From the NCBI GenBank assembly GCA_017893485.1, contig CM030368.1:112920220-112984219 (forward strand): a DNA stretch of 64,000 nt, read 5' to 3'. Source of the stretch: Hemerocallis citrina. Its lineage: Eukaryota; Streptophyta; Magnoliopsida; Asparagales; Asphodelaceae. The position numbers and the translations under genes were made by a program. The notes below the pieces were generated by a model. The model saw nothing but the letters and a program-made list of their open reading frames with translations, ran no database searches and had not been told where the DNA came from. Shown here one piece after another: positions 33,372-45,700 of this stretch. Numbering within the stretch: the first letter of the stretch is position 1; each line of letters begins with the position of its first letter.

Positions 33372-36300
33372 TGTAACTCCCGTTTTCGTTTTTCGTATTT
33401 TTCGTGTATTTTTCCCTTTCTTGGTATTTGTACTCTCTTATATTTTTCTGAACCGTATATTGCAGTTGTTTTCAATGTATATTCGTTTATTACAGTTTGA
33501 GCTCTTTGTGTTTGATTGGTTGTCTTTTTGTTTCGTTCTTCATCAAATTTTTGTTCTTTCTTTCATTTGGTTCTTGGTCTCTTCATTTTTGTCCTTCGGT
33601 GTTTGTGGTGGTGATTAGTTTCTTATCTCATTCCCAAACCTTTTGTTTGATCCCTAATAGAATTACCAAAGCCAAATTAAATCCACAATCCTAATTGATA
33701 TCCTATACGATTTGTATCCTATTTGAAGTCCAATTAAACAAATCCTATTACTACTCCTAATCAACCCAATTACCAATTATCCCAACTCACATACTAAACC
33801 CTAACTCTCCTCATATACATATATCTCTCTCTCCCTAAACCCTAATCCTAACCCTAGCCTCGATCTTATACCCCCGGCCTCCCCTCCTTTCCCTTACGCC
33901 GCGGTACCCGACACCCGTACACCCAGGCCGAGCCCCTCCATCCCCGGCCTGCACTCCAACGCCCCATCCCCTCCAAACCCGAGACCCCCTCTTGGCCGAC
34001 CACCCTTCACACCACCTCACCACCATATTACCCCTTGCTCATCTCTCCATCTCCCTCTCCGGTGTTCCTCCGGCGCCGTCGACTGCAGCCAAGGCCGCAA
34101 CCCCCCCCCCCCCCCCCCCCCCCCGTCTGCTATCTCTCTCTTGGCTTCGCTCTCTCTTGCTTGAGAGTTCACACGTGGGATAGTGCGAGTTGTTCATTGA
34201 TTCGTGGATTTTCGTTTGTGGGTTTTGTTCGTTGCCGGGATCCGTTCCCATTATTCTTGATTTTCATCGTTCTTCGTCTTTGGTAAAGGCAAGCCACTTG
34301 TACTCAATTTTCTTTGTATGATACAAATCAAAAATACCGCTTGTAGTGTAGTTGGGTTCTAGAGACAATTGTTTGTGAAACCCTTGTTGATATTGTCTCT
34401 ATAGTGTTTTGACCATAGCTGACTCACGACACAACATATGACATGAATTAACTAAGGTTTTGCCCGTTTTTGATTTGATCATGTATATGGGATTTTTGTG
34501 AGAAATTGAGTATATATTGAGATCCATGTGATAGACTTGTTTTAGATGTGTTAATTACCCTATTTCATGATGCTTGAACACTTGATAGACTCGATTTCAT
34601 GTTTGATTGTGTTTGGATTAAGTTTCGTTGGATCTATGTTGATTTTGGTTTTTGAAGGAAATTCGATATTTTGCCAATGATCTTTCTTGATCAGTAATTT
34701 AGACCATATTAATGTCAGAATCATAATTTCCATATAACACAGGAATTGTAGATAAATTCGTCTTCTTTCTAACCTCTCTGACCTTGCTTGATTTCGTTTT
34801 TGTATGTGTGAGATATGAATGTTTTACTACAGAGGTGTAGATCATTTCTAGATTTCGTTTCTTGATGATTTTGATGACTAAATTTTTTTGATACTTGTGC
34901 TTCACATATTATTTTGATCTTAAACTTTGGTCAATTTTTCTATACCAAATTAGAAATTACCCAGAATTTTGGTGGATTTTATTGATGAGTTTTATACGTC
35001 GTTTCATGCTTGTTTCTAAAGATTGTACTTGTTGTATTTTACTCGCTGTTCTGTAAAGAATCGTATTTTCACCTCATTTCCTGTTACTGTATAAAAAATA
35101 TTTGTGCAATAAAAAAATTAGCTTATTCTATCTATTTTCATCTTCCATTGGTGGATTTGGATTTCGTTTCACGGTTGGCGAGATATCACAGTTTTCGTAC
35201 AGCAGTGTTGGAAATTCTAGATTTGCCAAACTGTCGTATCTTTATGAATTCTGATTTTTGATGGCTAAACTAATTTTACTGGGAAATTATGAAACTTTAT
35301 ATTCTGATACTAGACATATAGGGGAATACCCCAGATTTTTACTGGATTTATTTGATGAGTTTTCATGCTGTTTTCCTGCTCTTGAATTAGTTTTCCTAAT
35401 TTCTTGTTGAACCTAATTTCTGTATTCAAATCAGTTTTGAGCTATGTTTTTGTGAATTAACATATGACTTATTTATACTCGCTGGATTCGGTTGGAAGTC
35501 TAATTTCTAGACATTTCAACGGATTCAGATTTGCATGTTTGTAACACTGAGAATCACTGTTTTACTATAGTATGGTCTTGCTGTCCTGAACTAGAGATTT
35601 GGTTAGTTTATTCTTTTATGAACTATCTTGCATGTACATGTTTATCTTGCAACTTGAACTTGCCACATGATCATGCCATGTTATTCTTGATATGTATGTT
35701 GTACACCTACATGCTTGTCTGACATTAATAACAAATAATCAAGCCGGGGTTTTAAGTGAAAGATCTAGTTGTGGATAATTCAGAAACGTGTACTCGGAAG
35801 GGGATCCACTGATCATACGTGATGACTTGATACATGATACTTGACACGTGATTACTTGACACTTGCATGCAAGACACGTTACTTGCCACTTGCACAACTT
35901 GACACGTGATTACATGATACATGATACTTGGAGCTTGGAGCTCGCTTACATGACTTGTCCCTCAGTACACTGCCTTCTATTGTCCACTATAAAATCTAAA
36001 GCGAAACTGTTTGTTGTTGGAACCATGTAAGGTGGGCTGCATGAAGTGCTACCTAGATAGTAATTACTATAAGACTTGAACATGATACTTGAACATGATA
36101 CATGCTTGCTTGACACTTGACTACATGATATATGAGACTTGTTTACATGAGACTTGATACATGACACTTGATACATGATTACATGATACTTGACACTTGA
36201 TGTTTGTTTACATGATAGTTGTTTACTTGACTCTTGATATATGCCACATGATACTTGTTCACTTTGCCATGGTAGTTGTTTATTTTGACATCATGCTTAT

Positions 36301-36791
36301 CCCATGCTATTAGTTAGTTTTCCCCATGTACTTGTATCCTGCATTACAAGTGGTCCGTAACTTGCAATTGACGGGTACTTGTTTGCTCTTTTCCTCTTCC
36401 CTGTAATTGTTGAATTGCAGATTTTGGAGAACAGGTTACAGACGGTATTGGTGACATGAAGTATTAGTGCTGGATTTTATTATTATTATTTCTTATAGTC
36501 GCTTGAACAATTGTATTTTGATACTTGAATTTATTCTTGTATTTGGGCAATGTGAGCCAGGATTTTGACTAATTCAGATCATGACTATTTGAGATTAATG
36601 TATTTGGTTTTAAGTATTCTTGTTGGTATTTTGTTCATATGTGCGTGTTGGTTGATACTTTTGCTTCCGACTCTGATGATTCTCATGAATGTTGTAAAGA
36701 TTCTTGAACAGCTTATGGATGATGAAAATCATTCGCTGGGTTTTTGTCGCGTATCCATATTCTGTATTCTTTTTGGAAGCAGGGCGTGATA
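33372..36791 (+). repeat. E 5' LTR (~3420 bp)
   Basis: It runs from TGTAACTCCCG to GGGCGTGATA. Contents in order: T-rich U3, CCCTAAACCCTAA telo-box-like block (about 33834-33846), a C-rich region with a 24-nt poly(C) run (34101-34124), GTTATTCTTGATTTTC leader, AT-rich body, ACTTGATACATGATAC minisatellite (35815-36270), two short hairpins (about 36357-36373 and 36401-36420), and the CTTATGGATGATG end block. Confidence 0.92.
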
Positions 36792-36801
36792 GGATTTTTA
36801 G

Positions 36802-36815
36802 TGGTATCAGAGCCC
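36802..36815 (+). other. E primer-binding site (initiator tRNA-Met)
   Basis: TGGTATCAGAGCCC lies 10 bp after the LTR end. It is complementary to the 3' end of initiator tRNA-Met. Confidence 0.95.
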
Positions 36816-36823
36816 AATTTTGA

Positions 36824-36851
36824 CTAATGTATTAATTGCCTAATACATTAG
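36824..36851 (+). promoter_or_regulatory. Leader hairpin of E
   Basis: Perfect 11-nt arms CTAATGTATTA and TAATACATTAG enclose the loop ATTGCC, 8 nt after the PBS. It is a candidate packaging or dimerisation signal by position. Confidence 0.6.
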
Positions 36852-36966
36852 ACAAGCTTGGCTCGAACTGTGATCTGCTCAATATTTCACCAACCATACG
36901 TGCATAAATGAATTATTATTATCAACATTGATCTGGATGCTAATTGTTTTAAGTTTTGTGCGGACT

Positions 36967-38150
36967 ATGGCTCGCAGAGGTTCTACTTCTCAGTCACAGG
37001 TTGACCCGATTGAGGCTGTCACTGCTGTGCTTGAACGGATGATTAATCAACAGCAGAACCATAGTGATTTGGTGATGGCTGCTTTGGAAGCCGCTTAAAT
37101 TCCTCCGCCTGTTGCGCCTAGGCAGGATGTTCTTCCTCCCCGTCCGAGAACAATCGCAGAATTTATGAGGCTGCATCCCGATAGGTTTTTAGGCACTGAG
37201 ACTCCTTTGGAGGATGAACAGTGGTTGATTCGGACAGAGCAACTGCTTTTGTCAGCTAGAGTTGCAGATGCAGATCGTGTGGATGTGGTTACCATCCAAT
37301 TGGTGGACTTGGCTCATATTTGGTGGAGGACCGAGTCCGAAAGGCTCGAAAGACCGATCACTTGGGCGACTTTCACTAGGAGCTTCTTGGAGATGTTCTT
37401 TCCTAATAGCATCAGAGTTGAGATGGAGCAACAATTCTTGGTCCTGAAACATGTTGGTCGTTATTTCTTGTAATGAATTTTGTTACATATTGTTCATGCA
37501 ATGTGTAACATAAGACTTTCTTGAAACAGGGCTCCAGGTCTGTGGACGAGTACGCAGATGAGTTTACGAGACTTAGCCGCTTCGCAGCTACTCTTGTGGC
37601 GAACAAAGAGGATAGGGCTCGTAGGCTCATTTTGGGGCTTGACCGATACATCAAGGTGTAGCTTGTCTCTCTTTGCTTGCGTACCTATGCTGAGGTTCTT
37701 GAGGCAGCTAGGGCCCACGAGCAGGCTCGTGGTGAATTGGTTCCTTCTCAGCGGACTGTTCTGCACTCAGTTGCTAGGTCTTCTAGTGGGCCTATTCGGA
37801 GACCTGTGTCAGCCCATCTGGTCAGGGCAGCTCCTTACTCTTCTGTGGGTCCTCCGAGAGTTGGTTTCTATGACTTTTGCCGTCTTCCGGGGCATGAGCG
37901 TAAGGATTGCAGACATGCTAATCATCGCGGTTTTGGATGTGGTGCTGCTGACCATTCAGTGCGGGACTGCCCGCAGTTGGCTCCTCCAGCCAGGGGTCCT
38001 ATTCAGCCGGTTACCGCAGCTCGTGGTCTAGTTAGACCACCGCTTCCTCAGCAGCGTCAGATTGTCGGTCAGAGGACCGCTGCTCCCAAGAGAATCAGGC
38101 TTTCAACCTGATTGCTGTAGATGCTGGGTCAGCTGAGAGTGTGGTTCTAG
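36967..38150 (+). pseudogene. E gag
   Basis: ATG at 36967 (MARRGSTSQSQVD) opens Gag; TAA near 37096 interrupts it. The capsid core reads RTIAEFMRLHPDRFLGTETP, EDEQWLIRTEQLL and a WWRTESERLE-like block. A 70-bp insertion with 7-bp direct repeats (37445-37528) breaks the core. After it come DEYADEFTRLSRFA, a stop near 37660, and two zinc knuckles (CRLPGHERKDC with the first Cys changed, and CGAADHSVRDC) near 37875-37970. The frame then drifts before the GT donor at 38151. Confidence 0.85.
37445..37528 (+). mobile_element. 70-bp hairpin insertion in E gag
   Basis: A direct repeat TGAAACA flanks 70 bp (37452-37521). It contains arms TGTTACATATTG (37481-37492) and CAATGTGTAACA (37499-37510), complementary with one mismatch. 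The segment also has GT at 37453 and AG at 37528-37529, so it could behave as an intron. Its small size and repeats suggest a tiny non-autonomous insertion. Confidence 0.55.
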
Positions 38151-38297
38151 GTATCTTTTGTTTTGTTGTTTTGTTGTTTCCATTTTTGTTTCTTCATTTC
38201 CTTCGCTTTATTTCCTTCTGCTAGTTCATTCTACATTTTGTTTTTCCTCACCCTGTTCAACCATTCTTTCCTTTGTCTCTTTTGCTTTCTGTCTTAG
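38151..38297 (+). other. Putative GT-AG intron at the E gag/protease boundary
   Basis: The 147-nt T-rich segment starts GTATCTTTTG after TTCTAG and ends TTTCTGTCTTAG. It has an in-frame TAG near 38220. Its removal in phase 1 would place gag and protease in one frame. It sits at the same protein position as the introns of B and D. The donor context resembles the A gag end at 9869/9870. Confidence 0.6.
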
Positions 38298-41200
38298 GCA
38301 TGGTCCTTGTTTGCTCTTTCCCTACTCATGTTCTTTTTGATTCTAGGGTAACCCATTCTTTTGTCTCCTCTCGATTTGTCGCTCGCCGTCAGTTGGACTG
38401 TAGTAACATGTCAGAGCCTTGGAACATTGTGACAGGTGGTAGAGTTGTCATATGTTCCCGGGAATGCAGGCAGTGTCCTGTAATTATTGGTAGCACAGAG
38501 TTCAAAGCCAATCTGATTGTAATTGGGAATTCAGGATTCGACGTCATTCTGGGTATGGATTGGTTGGATGAAACCCATGCCATTATTGGTTGCCGTGCTA
38601 AGAAAGTTGTGTTCCAGGTTCCAGATCGCGTAGAGTTTGAGTTCCATGCCGGGGAGTCTTCCCTTGGCCGAGCTGTAGTGGATCAGGAGATTTGTGCGAT
38701 GGAGTTGCATTCAGGCTGTGAGGTTGCGCCTCTAGTAGTTTGGGATTTCCTGGATGTTTTTCTAAAAGAGTTGCTTGCCTTACCCCCTAATAGGGATGTG
38801 GAGTTCGGTATTGAAGTTCAGCCGGGTACGGCGACTATATCGAAGAGTCCCTACAGTATGGCATCGGTTGAGTTAGCTGAACTTAAGGTGCAGATTCAGG
38901 AGTTGCTTGATTTGGGTTTCATCAGACCCAGTGCTTCGCCTTGGGGTGCTCCAGTCCTTTTAGTCAACAAGAAGGATGGTAGTCGTCGACTGTGTGTGGA
39001 TTATCGGGAGCTGAACAGTGTTACTGTAAAGAATCGGTATCTGTTGCCCAGGTTCGATGATTTGTTAGACCAGTTGAGTGGGGCTACTGTTTTCTCAAAG
39101 TTGGATCTTCGTTCTGGGTACCATCAAGTCAAAGTGAAGGCGACTGATGTGCAGAAGACTGCTTTTAGGACCAGATATGGCCACTATGAGTATCTTGTGA
39201 TGCCGTTCGGAGTTACAAATGCACCGGCCGTATTCATGAGTCTGATGAACCGGGTTTTTTCTCAGTTCTTAGATAGATTTTTGGTGGTCTTCATTGATGA
39301 TATTTTGGTATATTCTCGGAATCGGGAAGATCATGCTGAGCATCTTAGAGTGGCTCTACAGACCTTAAGGGAGAATCAGCTCTATGGGAAACTCAGCAAG
39401 TGCGAGTTTTGGCTCAACAGGGTTTCATTCTTAGGCACATTATTTCCGGCGATGGTATTTCTGTGGATCCTGCCAAGGTTGAGGCTGTGAAGGATTGGCC
39501 TGTTCCCAAGTCAGTTTCTGAAATCAGGAGTTTTCTTGGTTTAGCTGGCTATTATCGGAAATTCGTCCAAGATTTTTCGAAGATAGCAGGACCATTAACT
39601 AAGTTAACTGGGAAGGATCAGAAGTTCTGTTGGTCTGATGAGTGTGCTGTGGCTTTTGTTGAGTTGAAGAACAGATTGACGTCAACGCCTGTGTTGACTA
39701 TTCCCGATGGTTCAAGCGGATTTGTAATTTACTGTGATGCTTCTGGTAAGGGTCATGGAGCATTCTTGATGCAGAAGGGCCGAGTCGTTGTGTATGCATT
39801 CAGGCATGGAGGCCGCATGAGAAAAACTATCTGACTCATGACTTGGAGTTAGCGGCAGTGATTTATGCTTTGAAGCTGCGGAGACACTATTTACTTGGGG
39901 ACCGGTGGAGATCTTTACAGACCACAAAAGTCTCAAGTACGTCTTCACCCAAAAGGAGTTAAACATGAGGCAAAGGCATTGGTTAGAACTTATGGCCGAT
40001 TATGACATCAGTTTGGCATACCATCCTGGTAAAGTAAACTTGGTGCCAAATGCTTTGAGCAGGAGACCGGCAGCTATGTTCTTGACTCAGCAGAGGGATC
40101 TGATTGAGCAGATTAGGAGGTTGGAGTTGGAGGTTTTGTTGCCAAGTTCTTATCAGAGTTGTTTTGTGCTCCAGCTGCAGTCGTCTATTGTTGATCAGAT
40201 TAAGGAGGCGCATGCTAGTGATGCACAGTTGCAGAGATTTCGAGCTGAGGTGGAGTCTGGGTCCAGAATGGACTTGGTTATTCATTATGATGGATCGCTT
40301 CGTTTTTGGTCCAGATTATGTGTCCCGGAAGGTGAAGTTCGTCAGAGGTTGCTTGAGAAATCCCATCAGCCTTCATATTCTATCCATCCTGGCGGTACTA
40401 AGATGTATCGGGATTTGAAGCTTCATTTCTGATGGCAGGGTATGAAAAGGATTGTGGCTTAGTTTGTTGCTTAGTGTTTGATCTGCCAGCAGATTAAGGC
40501 AGAGTAGGGGTGGACAACTATTATCCGAACCGACCAATCCGAACCAATCCAATCCGAACCGATCGGTTTTTAACCGATCCAATTGGGGAATTGGGTTGGT
40601 TTGGTTCTTTATCTTTAATAACCAGTTGGATCGGTTCGGTTGTTGGATTGGGCTTTCAATTAACCGACAGAACCGAACCAACCATTCTTTATACATTAAT
40701 CCATTAAAAATAATAAATATAGTTCTCATTTAAATTTTTAAATATATAAACCTGGCTTTCTTGTACCAAGAGTCTCATTTAATAGACTTTAAGTTCAGTT
40801 CATAGTTCCCAGAAGACAATACATCCATTCACCTTCTGCCCATTAATAGTGATATTAATTCTTCAACAAATATACATAGGTGACTAAGGTCAGTGTGTGA
40901 ATGAGTTAGTAATGTTCATTTATGGGAATACATATCATTGTTCACATGCAAAGTCCGTAAAAATAACAGATTTTGTTACAACTGTAATCATTTATACTAG
41001 TTAGTTTTAGCAAAATTTATTGGATTTCAGGATGGTTATACTTCATTCTTTTTTCTCAAAAGAAAAAAAAATTATTTATTGCATTTATACACATGTATCT
41101 TTTTCAAAACTTGCTAGCTATGTTGTTGCATCTTTCTCATGTTATCTACAAGAGTTTTGCTTTCCAATCGTTTGAAACAGAACCCTCATTATTAACATTT

Positions 41201-42734
41201 CATTTATTGCTTTATAGATGAGTGAGTAGATGGAAAAGTGAAGCTTTTTTTGCATATACCGCATTTTTTATTGGAAAGTGACTTTGCATAAAATGTAGGA
41301 ACCTTGTTGTTTTTCTGACTAGGACAGTTTCTGGCTAGGTCAGTTTTTTCCCCCAAACCGACCAATCCGAACCATTCCAAACCGAGCTTAATCGGCTTGG
41401 ATGAAAACCGATCCAATAAAGGTTCGGATCGGTTGCGGATGAAAAAAATTTAAAAACCGATCTTCATTGGATCGGTGGTGGATGATCCATATTAGGTCGG
41501 ATACCGACAGATGCCCACCCCTAAGACAGAGCATCAGAGAACCGCTGGACTTCTTCAACCGCTTCCTATTCCAGAGTAAAAGTGGGAACATATCACTATG
41601 GATTTTGTGACTGATTTGCCAAGGAGTCATAAGGGCCATAATGCTATTTGGGTGATTGTCGACCGTTTGATGAAGAGTGCTCACTTCATTCATTTTCGTG
41701 CCGGGCAGTCTACTGAGAGCCTTACTGAGAGGTATATGCAAGAGATTGTTAGACTTCATGGGGTTCCAGTCAGTATTGTATCCAATAGGGATACGAGATT
41801 CAGATCTCAGTTCTAGTAGAGTATTCAGGCTAGTTTGGAGAGTAAGTTGAAGTACAGTACAACTTTCCATCCCCAGACTGATGGACAGTCAGAGCAGACT
41901 ATTCAGATTCTTGAGGACATGTTGAGGTCCTGTAAGCTTTAGTTTGGTGGATCTTCGGAGGATCATTTGTATCTCGTAGAGTTCTCGTACAATAACAGCT
42001 GTCAATCCAGTATTAAAGCTGCTTCGTTTGAGGCACTCTATGGCCGAAAGTGTAGATCACCAGTGTGCTGGGATGACATTGGTGAGAGGAAGTTGTTGGG
42101 TCCATAGTTGATCACCAGGACACTTGATGTTGTGGTCCAGATCAGGAAGCATCTTCACGCAGCTCAAGATAGGCAGAGGCGGTGGGCTGATGTTCATCGC
42201 AGGGCTTTGGAGTTTGTTCTTGGTGACCGTGTTTTCCTTAAGGTACCGCTATGGTGCGGTGTCATTCGGTTCGGTGGTGGGGGCAAGCTTAGCCCTAGGT
42301 TTATTGGACCATTTGAGATTTTGGAGCGAGTGGACAAGGTGGCCTATCGTCTCGTACTGCCGTCAGCTTTATCAGGAGTGCATGATGTTTTCCATGTCTC
42401 ACAACTCAGGAGATATATCCGAGATGAGAGCCACATGATCGACTACTCTGAGTTGACCATGTAGCCGGATTTGACTTGTGAGATTCTACCAGTTGCTACT
42501 GTGGATCGGCAGGAAAAAGTGCTGAAGAACAAGGTCATCAAGTTGGTTCGTGTTGCTAGGAATCCTCACTCGCCTAGTGAGTCAACTTGGGAGCTGGAGG
42601 AGGAGCTTCAGCAGAAGTTTCCTCATTTGTTTGAGTATTGGTTATTTTGCTTGTTTTGCTTTGCTTTTCTTTTTTTCGATGTTACCCTATGTATCCTTCT
42701 TTTTGAATTTCGAGGACGAAATTTTTCTTGTTAG
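38298..42734 (+). pseudogene. E pol: protease, RT, RNase H, integrase, chromodomain; split by hAT
   Basis: Protease motif FDSRVTHSF has Arg in place of the active-site Gly (GAT TCT AGG at 38339). RT is intact to about 39435 ([33 protein letters not shown]); a 1-nt loss then shifts the frame. RNase H ([36 protein letters not shown]) spans two more shifts. The integrase zinc motif is at 40350-40500; a hAT insertion follows. The integrase core resumes at 41598 (MDFVTDLP). The second catalytic Asp reads Asn (VSNRDTRF), and several TAG stops occur (41814-41820, 41939, 42105, 42462). The chromodomain ends near 42636. It is inactive. Confidence 0.9.
40505..41523. mobile_element. Non-autonomous hAT-type DNA transposon (1019 bp)
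   Basis: Terminal inverted repeats TAGGGGTGG (40505-40513) and CCACCCCTA (41515-41523) extend imperfectly to 15 bp (13 of 15). It is flanked by 8-bp TSDs AGGCAGAG (40497-40504) and AGACAGAG (41524-41531), with one mismatch. Both ends are packed with CCGAACC and GATCGGTT subterminal motifs (about 40520-40690 and 41355-41500), likely transposase-binding sites. The middle is AT-rich and has no transposase. It interrupts the integrase of E, so it is the youngest layer of this nest. Confidence 0.92.
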
Positions 42735-42745
42735 GTGGGTAGGAT
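42733..42745 (+). other. E polypurine tract
   Basis: AGGTGGGTAGGAT directly precedes the 3' LTR start at 42746. The AATTTCGAGGACGAAATT motif lies just upstream (42706-42723), as in A. Confidence 0.85.
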
Positions 42746-45700
42746 TGTAACTCCCGTTTTTCGTTTTTCATATTTTTGGTGTATTTTTCCCTTTCTTGGT
42801 ATTTGTATTCTCTTGTATTTTTCTGAACCATATATTGGAGTTCTTTTCAATATATATTCGTTTATTTCATTTTGAGCTCTTTGTGTTTGATTGGTTGTTT
42901 TTTGTTTCGTTCTTCATCAAATTTTTGTTCTTTCTTTCATTTGGTTCTTGCTCTCTTTATTTTTGTCCTTGGGTATTTGTGGTGGTGATTGGTTGCTTAT
43001 CTCATTCCCAAACCTGTTGTTTGATCCCTATTAGAATTACCAAAGCCAAATTAAATCCAAAATCCTAATTGATATCCTATACAATTTGTATCCTATTTGA
43101 AGCCCAATTAAACAAATCCTATTACTACTTCTAATCAACCCAATTACCCATTAACCCAACTCACAGACTAAACCCTAACTCTCCTCATATATATATATAT
43201 ATCTCCCTAAACCCTAATCCTAACCCTAGCCTCCATCTCATACCCCCAGCCTCCCCTCCTTTCCCTTGCGCGACCATACCCGACACTCGTACACCCAGGT
43301 CGAGCCCCTCAATCCCCGGCTTGCACTTCGACGCCCTATCCCCTCCACACCCGAGACCCCCTCCTAGCCGACCACCCTTCACACCACCTCACCACCATAT
43401 TACCCCTTGCTCATCTCTCCATCTCCCTCTCTGATGTTCCTCCGGTGCCGTCGACTGCAGCCAAGGCCATAACCCCCCTCCCCCCCCACGTCCGCTATCT
43501 CTCTCTGTGTCGCTCTCTCTTGCTTCAGAGTTCGCATGTGGGATCGTGCGACTTGTTCGTTGATTCGTGGATTTTTGTTAGTGGGTTTTATTCGTTGCTG
43601 GGATCCATTCTCGTTATTCTTGATTTTCATCGTTCTTCGTCTTCGGTTAAGGCAAGTAACTCGTACTCAAATTCTTTTGTATGATACAAGTCAAAAATAC
43701 CGCCAGTAGTGTAGTTGGGTTCTAGAGACAATTGTGTGTGAAACCCCTTGTTGATATTGTCTCTATATTGTTTTTACCATAGTTGACTCACGACACAACA
43801 TATGACATGAATTAACTTAGATTTTGTCCGTTCTTGATTTGATCATGTATGTGGGATTTTTGTGAGAAATTGAGTATTTGTTGAGATCCATGTGATAGAA
43901 TTGTATTAGATGTGTTAATTACCCTATTTCATGATGCTCAGACACTTGGTAGACTCGATTTCATGTTTGGTTGTGTTTGGATTAAGTTTCGTTGGATCTA
44001 TGTTGATTTTGGTTTTTGAGGGAAATTCTGTATTTTGCCAATGATCTGTCTTGAACAGTAATTTAGACCATATTAAGGTCAGAATCATAATTTCAGTATA
44101 AAACAGGAATTGTAGAAAAATTCGTCTTCTTTCTAACCCCGCTAACCTTGCTCACTTTTGTTTTCGTATGTGTGAGATACGACTGTTTTACTACAATGTG
44201 TAGATCGTTTCCAGATTTCGTTTCTTGATGATTTTGATGACTAAATTATTTTGATACTTGTGCTACACATTATTTTGATCTTAAACTTTGGTAAGTTTTT
44301 CTATACCTATTTAGGGATAACCCAGAATTTTGGTGGATTTTATTGATGAGTTTGATACGTCGTTTCATGCTTGTTTCTAAAGTCTGTACTGTTGTATTTT
44401 ACTCACTGTTCTATAAAGAATCGTATTTTCACCTTATTTCCTGTTAGTGTATGAAAAATATTTGTGCAATAAAAAAATTATCTTATTCTATCTATTTTCA
44501 TCTCCCTTTGGCGGATTTGGATTTCGTTTCACGATTGGCGAGATATCACAGTTTTCGTACAGCAGTGTTGGGAATTCCAGATTTGCCAAACTGTCGTATC
44601 TTTATGATTTCTGCTTTTTGATGGCTAAACTAATTTTACTGGAAAATTATGAAACTTTATATTCTGATACTAGACATATAGGGGAATACCCCAGATTTTT
44701 ACTGGATTTATTTGACGAGTTTTCATGCTGTTTTCCTGCTCTTGAATTTGTTTTTCTGATTTCTGGCTGAACCTAATTCCTGTATTCAAATCAGTTTTGA
44801 GCTACGTTTTTGTGAATTAACATATGACTTATTTATACTCGCTAGATTCGGTTGGAAGTCTACTTTCTATACGTTTCGATGGATTCAATTTACATGTTTG
44901 TAACACTGGGAATCACTGTTTTACTACAGTATGGCCTTGCTGTCCGGAAATAGAGATTTGGTTATTTTATTCTTTTATGAACTATCTTGCACTTGTACAT
45001 GTTTATCTTGCAACTTGAACTTGCCACATGATCATGCCATGTTATTCTTAATATGTATTTTGTACACCTACATGCTTGTCTGACATTATTAATAAATAAT
45101 CAAGCCGGGGTTTTAAGGAAAAGATGTAGTAGTGGATAATTCAGAAACGTGTACTCGGAAGGGGATCCACTGATCCAACGTGATGACTTGATACATGATA
45201 ATTGACACGTGATTACTTGCCACTTACATGCAAGACACGTTACTTGCCACTTGCACAACTTGACACGTGATTACATGACACATGATACATGATACTTGGA
45301 GCTTGGAGCTCGATTACTTGACTTGTCCCTCAGTACACTGCCCTCTATGGTCTACTATGAAATCTAAAGCGAAACTATTTGTTGTAGGAACCATGTAAGG
45401 TGGGCTGCATGAAGTGTTACCTAGATAGTAATCACTACAAGACTTGAACATGATACTTGAACATGATACATGCTTGCTTGACACTTGACTGCTTGATATA
45501 TGAGACTTGTTTACATGAGACTTGATACATGCGACTTGATACATGATTACATGATACTTGACACTTGATGTTTGTTTACATGATACTTGTTTACTTGACT
45601 CTTGATATATGCCACATGATACTTGTTCACTTTGCCATGTTAGTTGTTTATTTTGACATCATGCTTATCTCATGCTATTAGTTAGTTTTCCCCATGTACT

